DNA of 35,882 nucleotides from NCBI RefSeq assembly GCF_018260555.1, contig NZ_JAGLBB010000031.1, positions 1 through 35,882 of the forward strand, written 5' to 3'. Numbering within the stretch: the first letter of the stretch is position 1; each line of letters opens with the position of its first letter. A program made the position numbers and the translations under genes. The DNA comes from Deinococcus sp. Its GTDB lineage: Bacteria > Deinococcota > Deinococci > Deinococcales > Deinococcaceae. Positions 24,538-32,344 of the stretch are shown here, one piece after another. The notes under the pieces are model-generated. The model did no database searches. It was not told the origin of the DNA and saw only the letters and a list, made by a program, of their open reading frames with translations.

Positions 24538-26889
24538 TCAGTTAACGGTGACGGCGAAGTCGGCGGTCAGGGTGCCGCTGGCAGGCAGCGCGTCGGGAAT
24601 GTTGTCGCCATCGGCATCCACGGCCACGTCGATCACGGTACCGGCGGCCAGTCCGGCGGCGGGGGCCGTGGCACTCCAGGCGCCGGCCGTGGTGCTACCA
24701 GCAGGAGTCACACGGTAGATGGTCGTGGCGGGCGCGGGGTTCAGGGCCACGCTAGCGAAGGTGGTGTTGACGGGCACGGTATCGCTCAGGAAGAACTTGG
24801 TCACAACAGTGTTGTAGCGGTTCTTAGCGATGATCTTGTACTTCAGTGTGTCTGTGGGCTTGGCGCCGTTCGCGCCGCTGGCCGTGTAGTCGGTGGGGTT
24901 GGCGATGCCGTTCTTGGGGTCGGACCCGGCCGCCACGCCGGTCTTGAGGATGAACTTGGCGACGGCCACGGACCCGGCGGGGGCCACACGGATGATGTTG
25001 TTCGTGTCGGTCATGGGGATGGTGCTGTAGTTCCCCACGGCGTTCTGCGTGACGGTGTAGTCGCCGGTGGCCGTACCGGTCGGAATCTGAATGACGGCCA
25101 GGGGCTTGTACTCGGTGCCAGGAGCAAGGACGGGCGTGATGAACTTGTTGTAATCGGGGCTGGCCTTATCGGTGCTGACGCGGGGCAGCAGGGAGCCGTC
25201 TGGCGCGTAGTACAGGACCGGGACAACCGTGGTGGTCACAGCGCCCGTCACGGGGTCGATCACCTTGACGGTCACGGTGCCGCTCAGGGTATAGCTGTCG
25301 TTGTACTGGCCGGTGTTCACGACGTCCATGGGGAACACGGCCGTCTTGTCCGTCAAGTCAGGGCTGCTGATGTCGCCTTCCGAGCCGTTGGGGTTCACGG
25401 TCTGGACCGGAGCGGGGGTCACGACGGCACCCACGGCGGCGGTGGCGTCACCGAACTGCGCGGCGGGCGGCATGATGGTGTTCTTGGTGTTGCTGTTCGA
25501 CACCAGATCGGCGTCCTTCAGCGAGTCCGCGCCGATGGTCACGCTGACCGGGCTGATGGGGTCAGAGTCGTTGACGTCGGGGTAGGTGACTTCCGTGCGG
25601 TACACGGCGCTGCTGCCGTTCGGGACAGTGACGGTGGGGTACAGCGCGACGGTCGGATCGTTGGCGTCGACGGACACCTTGATGGGTTCGCCCGTGACCG
25701 GATCCAGGAAGCGGATGGTCACGCCGGTGTTGGTGTTCGTGAACACGCCCGTGGCCGGGTCGAAGGTGTAGGCGGGGTCGGGCGTGCCGTCGGCCAGCGC
25801 GGGGAACAACTGGACCTTGTCGGTCGCGCCGCCGGTGTTGGTCAGGGTGTTGGTGAACACGACCTGGTCGGGCGTGGCGTTCGTGTCGGCGACCGGGTAG
25901 GCGATCTGCTCGTCGGCGGCGACGTTCGTGGCGATGGGCGTGCCGCCGGGCGTGGGATCGGTCGCGCCGCCCGGCACCGGGCTGGGCGTGGCGGGCGGCG
26001 TGGTGGGGGCGGGCGTGACATAACCGGTCGCGCCCACGACCGGCGTGGTGTCCCCGACCGTGCCGACCGTTTCGGTGGGCACATCCACGCTGGCGACGGG
26101 CGGTTGGCTGGCGGCGGGCAGGGGATGACCGGCGCTGTCCACGGGCGTGCTGAGGTTGGTGTTGGGGTTGTTATCCAGCACGGGGGCGTACACCGTGACG
26201 CGAGTGAACTGCAGGTCGGTGTCGACCGGCTTGTTCTCTTCCTGAACGGTGGTGCCGCTGGCGTAGCCGTTACCGGGGGTGACCAGGGGATCAGTGCCGG
26301 CGGTGCCGGCCACGGTACCCTCGGGGGACGCACCGAACACGCTAGTAGGCGTGATCTGGGCCGGGTCGGTGGGCAGGGTGATGACCTGAACGATCTTCAC
26401 GATGCCTTCGTCGGCGGTGGTGGCGGGATCGTCGGGGGTGACGGTCACGGGGGTGCTGGGCGTGATCTCGGTGCCCTGGGTACCGTCCGAATTCAAGCGG
26501 TAGTACTTGACGGTCGCGCCCGCTGCACTCCCGGTGGTGTCAGCGTTCACAGTGATGTCCAGGGGGGTGTTGCCCTTGTTAACCAGCGAGTAGGGGGTGG
26601 TGATGACCTGACCGGGAACCGCGTTAGTGGTCACGACGGTGGTGCTGGTGAGGGTGTTGCCGTCAGCCGTGGCGTCGGTGTAAACGATGTCAAAGTCGGG
26701 TTTGGGGAGCACCGTGGTCGTCACGGTGTTCGAGGTGCTTTTCAGGGGGGCGGCCGTCGGGTTGGCAGGGTCATCGAAGCTGGCCGTCGCGGTGTTCGAG
26801 ATGGTGGTGCCGGCCAGGGTGCCAGCGGCACCGGCGGAACCAGCGGCCAGGGCGGCCATCAGAGCGATCAGTTGGGTGCTACGTTTCAT
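24538..26889 (-). CDS. Secreted DUF11-type surface protein (783 aa)
   Basis: Predicted exported protein rich in Thr, Val, Asp and Pro. A clear signal peptide MKRSTQLIALMAALAAGSAGAA is followed by TLAGTTISNTATASF and a SNTVTTTV stretch, the same opening pattern as in the 930-aa protein. Several beta-rich repeats follow, with phrases like ITTPYSLVNKGNTPLDI, VFTNTLTNTGGATDKV and VVNTGQYNDSYTLSG. A Pro/Thr-rich spacer lies at about 285-325. A C-terminal DUF11-like unit (about 640-783) has TLKYKIIAKNRYNTVVTKFFLSDTVP. There is no membrane anchor, barrel or LPXTG. The ATG has GGAGGA upstream. The frameshifted gene ends 110 bp upstream on the same strand. Confidence 0.88.
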   Translation of the reverse strand: MKRSTQLIALMAALAAGSAGAAGTLAGTTISNTATASFDDPANPTAAPLKSTSNTVTTTVLPKPDFDIVYTDATADGNTLTSTTVVTTNAVPGQVITTPYSLVNKGNTPLDITVNADTTGSAAGATVKYYRLNSDGTQGTEITPSTPVTVTPDDPATTADEGIVKIVQVITLPTDPAQITPTSVFGASPEGTVAGTAGTDPLVTPGNGYASGTTVQEENKPVDTDLQFTRVTVYAPVLDNNPNTNLSTPVDSAGHPLPAASQPPVASVDVPTETVGTVGDTTPVVGATGYVTPAPTTPPATPSPVPGGATDPTPGGTPIATNVAADEQIAYPVADTNATPDQVVFTNTLTNTGGATDKVQLFPALADGTPDPAYTFDPATGVFTNTNTGVTIRFLDPVTGEPIKVSVDANDPTVALYPTVTVPNGSSAVYRTEVTYPDVNDSDPISPVSVTIGADSLKDADLVSNSNTKNTIMPPAAQFGDATAAVGAVVTPAPVQTVNPNGSEGDISSPDLTDKTAVFPMDVVNTGQYNDSYTLSGTVTVKVIDPVTGAVTTTVVPVLYYAPDGSLLPRVSTDKASPDYNKFITPVLAPGTEYKPLAVIQIPTGTATGDYTVTQNAVGNYSTIPMTDTNNIIRVAPAGSVAVAKFILKTGVAAGSDPKNGIANPTDYTASGANGAKPTDTLKYKIIAKNRYNTVVTKFFLSDTVPVNTTFASVALNPAPATTIYRVTPAGSTTAGAWSATAPAAGLAAGTVIDVAVDADGDNIPDALPASGTLTADFAVTVN

Positions 26890-26999
26890 GGTTGTTCCTC
26901 CGGGAAAGAAAGTGAACGGATGTGGGCGGGGGTGACCGGATGCGACTCTGAGTTGCGTCAGCGGAGCGGCGCGAGGCCGCGGTAACCGAAATGCAGTAA

Positions 27000-27442
27000 C
27001 TAGGTGGCGCTGATCTGACGGATCGTCCAGCGGACGGCCGTGTCCTTACTGGGTTTCACTTCCACTTCCCTGACCACCCTCCTGCCGTTCTCGGCGACCG
27101 TGATCTTCTTTTTCAGTGCGCTCACGGCGAAGGACTGACCCCCGACAATGGACGACCCGGAATGGGCCACGTTCATATCTTTCCCGGGAGCGACGTGTGG
27201 CGCAGGCAGCGTGACAGGCACACTCGCCAGGAAGTTCCTGGAGGTGTTATGAACCGTGACGACCCGGCTGATCAGATCACCCGGCCGCACGTCCCCGCGA
27301 CCGGGGGACAGCTGCTCGGCGACCTTGCCACGCACGTTGATGTTGGGGACGGGCTGGTACTCAGGTTCAGTGGGACGCCGTTCTGCGCCGGGGCCGCGCC
27401 GGTGATCAGCGTGCTCAGGTTGCTGGAGATGCGGATATCCAT
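27000..27442 (-). pseudogene. Frameshifted small envelope-type gene at the head of the DUF11 cluster
   Basis: Two overlapping frames together make one protein. From an ATG at 27442 with AAGGAG upstream, the first frame reads MDIRISSNLSTLITGAAPAQ then NGVPLNLST and soon loses sense. The other frame reads PVPNINVRGKVAEQLSPG, then DLISRVVTVHNTSRNFLASV and on to TIRQISAT at 27000. Adding one C near 27345-27360 (GAGTACC to GAGTACCC) would join them as NLSTQPVPNINVRGK. The protein would be about 147 aa, with a beta-rich body similar in style to the large neighbours. The N-terminus lacks a proper hydrophobic core, so it may be decayed or cytosolic. Either a true mutation or a sequencing error is possible. 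Confidence 0.65.
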
Positions 27443-27521
27443 GCGTTCTCCTTGAGGGCGGCACGCCGGGCTACTCAAAGCAGATCAGACGTACAACAGA
27501 TTGCAGCGTAGGGGTGCTCAT

Positions 27522-27539
27522 CTTACACTTTACTTACAC
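27522..27539 (-). promoter_or_regulatory. Helically phased direct repeat upstream of the DUF11 cluster
   Basis: CTTACAC occurs at 27522-27528 and 27533-27539 (plus strand), an 11-bp period, one DNA turn. On the minus strand it reads GTGTAAG-N4-GTGTAAG and the second copy runs into TGTAAGAT, a plausible extended -10. This suggests an activator or repressor site on the promoter of the cluster. Confidence 0.4.
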
Positions 27540-27698
27540 ATGTTGCGAGAAGCGCAGTAGCCCAAGACAGCGCAGCCCAACTGACCCACAACGCACCTGA
27601 CCAAGACATCGAGAAACGCCTTGTGGGAGCCAAGCGAATCCCTTCACATCCGGAAAACGCTGTCAAGCAGAGTTGACCACCCCCTTCTGGGGGGTGTC
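27540..27698. other. Gene-free stretch with a strong hairpin
   Basis: About 160 bp. The only structure seen is CACCCCC-N5-GGGGGTG (27678-27696), a 7-bp GC stem without a T tract on either strand. It could end uppS transcription together with the adjoining repeat. Nothing else recognised. Confidence 0.45.
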
Positions 27699-27837
27699 AT
27701 ATGAACGCCGGGTTGAATGGGCTGCAAAGACCGTTCAATCTGGGCGAAGCGAGTGGGAGCAGAAGCGGGGTCTGGGCGTGGAGTTGAAGAATCGGTACCG
27801 TGTCTGCGTTGTGAACGAGACACACAGCAATCGGTAC
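27699..27837 (+). repeat. Dispersed repeat, family 2, copy at the uppS 3' end
   Basis: 139 bp from ATATGAACGCCGGGTTG to CAATCGGTAC. It shares GACCGTTC, the GGGCGAAGCGAG / GGAGCAGA block, GGCGTGGAGTTG and GAACGAGACACACAGCA with the copy at 7971-8106. Its right edge abuts the uppS stop codon (27839-27837). Confidence 0.55.
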
Positions 27838-28667
27838 TACCGGCCGAAGCGGCGGTCGCGGCCCTGGAAGTCACGCAGGGCGCGCAGGAAGTCCACACGG
27901 CGAAAGCCCGGCCAGTACACATCGCAGAAGTAGTATTCGGAGTACACGCTCTGCCACAGCATGAACCCGGACAGGCGGATCTCGCCGCTGGTGCGGATGA
28001 TGAAATCGGGGTCCGGGATGTCGGCGGCGTACAGGTGCGCGCTGATGTGCTCGGGGGTCAGGTCGGCGGCGACCTGCGCGGGGGTGCGGCCGAGCTGCTC
28101 CTCGGCGTTCAGGTGGCGTTTGACGGCGTCCACGATCTCCTCGCGGCCTCCGTAGCCGACGGCGATGTTCAGGCGCATGCCGTCATAGGTCGCGGTTTTT
28201 TCTTCCAGGTCCTTCAGGGCGGCCAGCACCTGCGGCGGGAAGCCGTCGTGCTGCCCGATGGCGCGCACACGCACGCGGTTGGCGTGAATGCGGGGATCGG
28301 TGGCCAGATTCCGGGCTTCCTTTTCCAGCAGGCCCAGGATGTGTGCCAGTTCAGCCGGGTCGCGGCTGGCGTTGTCGGTGGACAGCACCCAGATGGTCGC
28401 GGCGGGAATGCCGAGTTCCAGGCACCACTGGAGAACCTCGTGGGCCTTGTCCGCACCGAACGAGTGGCCCATTTCACGCTGGATGCCGCTGGCCCGGGCG
28501 AAACGGCGGTTCCCGTCGAGGATCAGGCCCAGGTGGCGGGGCAGGTGACCGTGGGCCGTGACCTCGCGGGCCAGACGCTGCTCGTAGCCCCACAGCAGGG
28601 CGCCGCGGGCCGCATTCCGCGTTTTCTGAATGGACCGGACGGCGACTTTGAGCGGCTCACGCGACAT
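27837..28667 (-). CDS. uppS: Isoprenyl (undecaprenyl) diphosphate synthase, cis-prenyltransferase
   Basis: Makes the C55 (or similar) polyprenyl diphosphate carrier for peptidoglycan and other envelope sugars from FPP and IPP. The protein is 276 aa. The catalytic Asp is in LGLILDGNRRFAR (D51); further motifs are LSTDNASRD near 96 and FIIRTSGEIRLSGFMLWQSVYSEYYF near 223-248 for IPP and Mg binding. The N-terminus has about 40 extra residues before the core. TAGACT ends 6 nt before the ATG. The LILDGNRRFAR form (instead of IIMDGNGRWAK) is seen in some cis-prenyltransferase branches, so the exact chain length is uncertain. Single gene; a repeat follows. Confidence 0.92.
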   Translation of the reverse strand: MSREPLKVAVRSIQKTRNAARGALLWGYEQRLAREVTAHGHLPRHLGLILDGNRRFARASGIQREMGHSFGADKAHEVLQWCLELGIPAATIWVLSTDNASRDPAELAHILGLLEKEARNLATDPRIHANRVRVRAIGQHDGFPPQVLAALKDLEEKTATYDGMRLNIAVGYGGREEIVDAVKRHLNAEEQLGRTPAQVAADLTPEHISAHLYAADIPDPDFIIRTSGEIRLSGFMLWQSVYSEYYFCDVYWPGFRRVDFLRALRDFQGRDRRFGR

Positions 28668-28673
28668 GTACTC

Positions 28674-28679
28674 AGTCTA
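28674..28679 (-). promoter_or_regulatory. -10 element of a leaderless uppS transcript
   Basis: On the minus strand TAGACT, 6 nt before the ATG, no Shine-Dalgarno. It is located in the 72-bp gap after mutY. Confidence 0.55.
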
Positions 28680-28739
28680 ACGCGGCGGGCGGCGTTCTCG
28701 TCCCCCAAACTGAGGAGACGCCCCTGTGCGCCCGCGCAC

Positions 28740-29801
28740 TCAGAGCAGCGCGGGTTGCGCGGCCAGGGCCAGCGCCTTCTGATCCAGCCGCGACAGGGCC
28801 TCCTGCGCCACCAGGTGGCGCGGCAGGTCAGAGTGCGCGGCGTACAGGTGCAGGGTGACGCGGCGGTGCGTCATGACGTGCGTCAGGGCGCCCAGGAACG
28901 CGCCGGGACGGGCGGGCAGCCGCGCACACAGCCGCTCCAGGGCCGCCTGCGGGGTCTCGCCGCACGCGAGCGGTTCGGCGGGCAGGCCCATCAGGCCGCC
29001 CAGCAGCGCACCCGCGCGGCGTTCCAGGACTGCCGCCTGCGGCGTGCCGATCAGCACGGCTACCACCGACACGTCGCGCACGGCGGCGCGGACCTTCGGG
29101 GCGGGGTAGGCGGCGGGCGTGCCGGACGCGAAGGCCGCGCACCACTCTTTCAGCGGGCACGCGCCGCAGCGGGGCGCGGCGGGCGTGCAGACGGTCGCGC
29201 CCAGGTCCATGACCGCCTCGTTCCACGCGCCGGGCCGCGCCGGGTCCAGCAGCGCGTCCGCGCGGGCCTGCACCCAGGCGGGCGTGGGCTGAGGCTCGGC
29301 GTGCAGGCGGGCCAGGACCCGGCGGACATTCCCATCGCTGACAGCGCGCGCCTCGTTCAGGGCGAGGCTACTGACGGCCGCTGCTGTGTACAGCCCCACG
29401 CCCGGCAGGGCCAGCCACCCCCCGTACGAGCGGGGAAAGCCGTCCTGCGCGACCTGCTGCGCGGCGCGGTGCAGGTTGCGGGCGCGGGCGTAGTACCCGC
29501 AGCCCTCCCAGGCTTTCAGCACCGCTTCCTGCGGCGCGGCCGCGAGATCCTGCACCGTCGGGAAGGCGCTCAGAAAACGGTCGTAGTAGACCGTGCCGCG
29601 CGCCACCTGCGTCTGCTGAAGCAGAATTTCCGCCACCCACACGCGGTACGGGTCCCGCGCACCTTCCTGACCAGCCCGCCAGGGCAGGGGGCGTCCTGTG
29701 CGGTCAAACCACGCCAGCAGCGCGGCGCGCACCCCGGCCAGTCCGGCCGGGGACAGGGCAGCGGCGGGTGGTGGGGAGGTGGGGGATGCAGGGCGGGTCA
29801 C
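28740..29801 (-). CDS. mutY: A/G-specific adenine glycosylase MutY
   Basis: Base-excision repair glycosylase that removes adenine opposite 8-oxoguanine, 353 aa. It shows the catalytic Glu in WVAEILLQQTQV (E58), the helix-hairpin-helix LPGVGLYTAAAV (132-143) with the catalytic Asp in AVSDGNVRRVL (D156), and the 4Fe-4S site C205-x6-C212-x2-C215-x5-C221. A C-terminal Nudix-like 8-oxoG recognition domain (about 240-350) includes HVMTHRRVTLHLY. The start is GTG (29801) with TAAGCT ending 6 nt upstream and no Shine-Dalgarno. The first 20 residues are Pro/Ala-rich and not part of the family core. Confidence 0.95.
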   Translation of the reverse strand: MTRPASPTSPPPAAALSPAGLAGVRAALLAWFDRTGRPLPWRAGQEGARDPYRVWVAEILLQQTQVARGTVYYDRFLSAFPTVQDLAAAPQEAVLKAWEGCGYYARARNLHRAAQQVAQDGFPRSYGGWLALPGVGLYTAAAVSSLALNEARAVSDGNVRRVLARLHAEPQPTPAWVQARADALLDPARPGAWNEAVMDLGATVCTPAAPRCGACPLKEWCAAFASGTPAAYPAPKVRAAVRDVSVVAVLIGTPQAAVLERRAGALLGGLMGLPAEPLACGETPQAALERLCARLPARPGAFLGALTHVMTHRRVTLHLYAAHSDLPRHLVAQEALSRLDQKALALAAQPALL

Positions 29802-29807
29802 GCGGGC

Positions 29808-29813
29808 AGCTTA
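29808..29813 (-). promoter_or_regulatory. -10 element of a leaderless mutY transcript
   Basis: On the minus strand TAAGCT, 6 nt before the GTG start. It supports GTG as the start. Confidence 0.5.
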
Positions 29814-29879
29814 GGGCCGCCCGGACCGCGCGACGGGCGCGCCCGACACCATCCCAGGCGGCTCCCTCCACCTGCAAGG

Positions 29880-29918
29880 ACACAACAGAACACCCCGGAG
29901 CTTCGGCTCTCCGGGGTG
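29880..29918 (-). terminator. Terminator of the 510-aa gene
   Basis: CACCCCGGAG (29891-29900) pairs perfectly with CTCCGGGGTG (29909-29918) around a CTTCGGCT loop containing TTCG. On the minus strand TTCTGTTGTGT follows. It starts 20 bp past the stop. Confidence 0.75.
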
Positions 29919-29937
29919 CAGGACGGGTGGGTGGCGT

Positions 29938-31470
29938 TCAGGCGCGCGCGACCTCGCGGGAGGGGGCGCGCACGCGGCGGCGAACGCCATCGGCGTACTC
30001 GGACAGGTCGGCCAGCAGTTCCGGCACGCCGACACGCAGCAGGTACTGCCCGCCCGGCAGGGGCGTCAGGGCCAGGAAGGGCGCGCGGGTCAGGGTGTCC
30101 AGAATGCCGCCCAGTTCGGCGTAGTTCACGCCGCTGCCCAGCCGCTCGGCAAGGCGGGGCACGCTGACCACCGAGTGCGCCGGCTGCTGCGACAGCGTGA
30201 GCAGCACAAAACTGAACGCGCCGCGCTGTGCGAGGTGAGAACTGACCAGTTCCGCCACGCTGGCCGCCGATTCCAGGTCGATGCTTCCGGCCTTCCAGTA
30301 CCCGCGCAGGTCCACCGGGGACAGCGGCGCCAGCTGCGCGTGCTCGATCAGGGCGGCCAGCGCCTCACGCGTCAGGCAGGGCGTGTTCGGCGGGCGAGTG
30401 TCCTCGCTGGTCAGCAGCACGCAGTAATCGGCGTTCTCTTTCCAGGCGGGCGTCTGCACGGCGTTCTCGCTGGTGGCGACCAGCACCGAGTACCCGTGGG
30501 TGCCCAGCTCGGCGTTCAGGCGCAGCACGCCCCCACCCAGGTGCTCCAGGCGGTACCCGGTCAGGGCAGCCAGTTCAGCCAGTTGCGCCCCGGCATCCAG
30601 CGCCCCCACATCCAGTGCCGCCGCGTCCGTCCGCGTGCCAGGGGCGGCAGGGACGGTCAGGACAGCCGCTGGTCCAGCAGCCGGGACGGGGGCGGGCAGG
30701 TCGAAATTCACGTCCAGCGGACGCAGGGGTGCGGACCAGCCGCTGGCGCCCGGGGACACGTGGGGCGCCTCCAGCGCGCGGCGTTCGGAAGTCCGGGCGT
30801 CCGTGACGTGGTTCCCGGTGGAACGGGACTGAGGGACCCGGGATTCCAGAACTACCTGGTCTTCGGGGGTGCGGACCTCAGGAGTGCGGGATTCCGTGAC
30901 ACGCACCTGGGCCACGCGGGCCTCCGGGGCGGCGGCCTGCGCCGTGTGCCCGCTGTCCTTGTGCCCACCGTCCTTCCGCGCACCGTCCCTCTGGCTGTCC
31001 GGGCGGGCCGCGCCGGACTCCTGCGCCGGCCCGGTGACTGGCCCGGTGACTGGCCCGATGACTGGCCCAGTGACTGGCCCGGTGACCGGCACAGTCTGCA
31101 TGCGAATCTCGCGGACGTGCGGGGTGGATGACACGACCACGCGGCGCGTTTCGGGCGGGCGGGGCGTCTCGCGGCGCGGCGGTGGGGCCGGCGCGTGCGG
31201 TTTCACGACCGCCTCGACCTGATACCGGCCGGGAGCCAGGGCGGTCAGCATCAGCACGTCGTTCACGCCCAGGTGCTGCGCGTGGTACAGCCCGCCCAGC
31301 CCCCACACCCGCATGCGTTCCAGGTCCACCTGCACCGCGTGCTCATCGCCTTTCTCATCGACCAGCACGGCGGGCCCCGCAGTCGGGAAGGTGCTTTCAA
31401 GGTACTTGAGGAGGCGCAGGCTGCCTTCTTGCAGGCAGGGGCGGGTCACGATGTACCGGATTGATTTCAC
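29938..31470 (-). CDS. Hypothetical three-part protein with disordered repeat-bearing centre (510 aa)
   Basis: I do not recognise a family. Residues 1 to about 92 form a compact domain (IRYIVTRPCLQEGSLRLLKYL, then VWGLGGLYHAQHLGVNDVLML). About 93-285 is low-complexity, rich in Pro, Arg, Glu and Thr, and includes VTGPVTGPVIGPVTGPVTGP from a 12-bp tandem DNA repeat. About 285-500 is a second folded region: a part like a small alpha/beta domain (LTGYRLEHLGGGVLRLNAEL, YCVLLTSEDTRPP), then a helical part that may be a winged helix (VSVPRLAERLGSGVNYAELGGILDTLTRAPFL). No signal peptide or membrane helix, so cytosolic. GTG start with GGAGGAG upstream; own terminator. A DNA/RNA- or protein-binding scaffold is only a guess. 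Confidence 0.85.
   Translation of the reverse strand: MKSIRYIVTRPCLQEGSLRLLKYLESTFPTAGPAVLVDEKGDEHAVQVDLERMRVWGLGGLYHAQHLGVNDVLMLTALAPGRYQVEAVVKPHAPAPPPRRETPRPPETRRVVVSSTPHVREIRMQTVPVTGPVTGPVIGPVTGPVTGPAQESGAARPDSQRDGARKDGGHKDSGHTAQAAAPEARVAQVRVTESRTPEVRTPEDQVVLESRVPQSRSTGNHVTDARTSERRALEAPHVSPGASGWSAPLRPLDVNFDLPAPVPAAGPAAVLTVPAAPGTRTDAAALDVGALDAGAQLAELAALTGYRLEHLGGGVLRLNAELGTHGYSVLVATSENAVQTPAWKENADYCVLLTSEDTRPPNTPCLTREALAALIEHAQLAPLSPVDLRGYWKAGSIDLESAASVAELVSSHLAQRGAFSFVLLTLSQQPAHSVVSVPRLAERLGSGVNYAELGGILDTLTRAPFLALTPLPGGQYLLRVGVPELLADLSEYADGVRRRVRAPSREVARA
31028..31087 (-). repeat. Five 12-bp tandem repeats inside the 510-aa gene
   Basis: Unit GGCCCGGTGACT (plus strand) repeated at 31028, 31040, 31052, 31064 and 31076 with one or two changes in later units. 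It encodes VTGP repeats. In-frame minisatellite, likely to vary in copy number. Confidence 0.9.
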
Positions 31471-31956
31471 GCGTTGACTCCTCCGTTCACAACGGCCCTG
31501 GGCGATAGGGACGTGTCAGGTGTAGCTAAATTGTTCCTAAACTAGCAGAAATCATCGCGTGCAACCGCACATTTCCGTGGCCGGCAGTCAGGGCGGGCAC
31601 AGGCGGCGCGTCTGCCTGCCGGCGCGGCGGACACCCTTGCGGACTGCCGTCGGCAGGAGCAAAGGGCAGGCTGTTCGGAAGACGCACGCTCCGGGGGGCG
31701 TCTCCGAGCAAGCGGACACCACCCGGCCTGGCCCACCCAGCACCGCACGCACCACGCCTCCTGGGCCGCGCGCGCGGCTACACAGGCCCGGACGTTGAGC
31801 ACCACCCTGACCTGGAAAACCCGGGGCAAGGCCATGACCGGGGCAGGGCCATGACTGGGGCAGGGCCATGAAACGCCCGAATTCCATGCGCTACCGGATC
31901 AGAACAACCCGCGCAGCCGGAGAGTCACGGAAGGGTGAAAAGAACGGACCGACCCC
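31471..31956. other. 486-bp region with no recognised gene
   Basis: Next to the 510-aa gene it holds the ribosome-binding site and presumably the promoter; TTGCAC-N17-TTTAGG on the minus strand is a weak candidate. It also contains an AGACGC-N12-GCGTCT inverted repeat (31680-31703) and the 17-bp tandem repeats at 31823-31873. Short ORFs exist on both strands but have no start signals and unlikely composition. Possibly a decayed gene. Confidence 0.5.
31823..31873 (+). repeat. Three 17-bp tandem repeats
   Basis: GGGGCAAGGCCATGACC, GGGGCAGGGCCATGACT and GGGGCAGGGCCATGAAA follow each other without gaps. Non-coding as far as can be seen. Confidence 0.85.
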
Positions 31957-32187
31957 TCAACGGTGACGGTTCTGGGTGGCCTGCTCGGCGTCCAGACGTT
32001 TCTTCGCCTGCGCCCACACGAACGACCGGAAGGCGTCCACTGTGAACCACACGGCCAGCACAGCTGCCACCGCCGCCCACACCCAACTCTGGGACTGCGC
32101 GGCCAGGAACGCCAGGACCGCGCACAGCACGGCGAGCGCAACGCTAGAGGCGAACACGATATGGGGGGGCACGCGGCGACCGAACAT
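31957..32187 (-). CDS. Small two-helix membrane protein (76 aa)
   Basis: Unrecognised small membrane protein. A basic start MFGRRVPPH leads to helix 1 (about 10-31, VFASSVALAVLCAVLAFLAAQ) and helix 2 (about 35-58, WVWAAVAAVLAVWFTVDAFR), then a charged tail AQAKKRLDAEQATQNRHR, probably cytoplasmic. I use the ATG at 32187 because TACGCT ends 7 nt before it and the upstream in-frame extension reads as non-coding. It is divergent from crtO. Function unknown. Confidence 0.7.
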   Translation of the reverse strand: MFGRRVPPHIVFASSVALAVLCAVLAFLAAQSQSWVWAAVAAVLAVWFTVDAFRSFVWAQAKKRLDAEQATQNRHR

Positions 32188-32194
32188 GCCACGC

Positions 32195-32200
32195 AGCGTA
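32195..32200 (-). promoter_or_regulatory. -10 element of the small membrane protein gene (leaderless)
   Basis: On the minus strand TACGCT, 7 nt before the ATG; no Shine-Dalgarno. Confidence 0.5.
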
Positions 32201-32344
32201 CCCCCCTCACTCTTACTCGCTTCTGTCGCGCCGCCTTCGGGCTGAACGTCACGCTCCGTGCTCTGCCGGGCGCGTACCCGCAGACCAGCGTTCTGGCGGA
32301 TTGCTGACGCTCTGCTCTGGTGCGGGCGTGGCAGACTGCGCGGG

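Noticed and set aside
22700..24718. A 672-codon open frame on the plus strand
   Set aside because: Antisense shadow of the 930-aa gene; composition dominated by Arg, Gly and His, with no start signals.
14141..26889. LPXTG-type sortase substrates
   Set aside because: The DUF11/Cna-B modules resemble Gram-positive surface proteins, but no LPXTG, C-terminal hydrophobic segment or sortase gene is seen.
27717..30167. An 816-codon open frame on the plus strand
   Set aside because: It runs antisense across uppS, mutY and part of the 510-aa gene, which are all well supported.
31028..31087. Regular repeats that might be a CRISPR array
   Set aside because: The 12-bp units are contiguous without spacers and encode an in-frame VTGP repeat.
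31559..31887. Several short ORFs in the gap between the 510-aa gene and the small membrane protein
   Set aside because: No ribosome-binding site or leaderless -10, Arg/Pro-rich translations, and overlapping frames on both strands.
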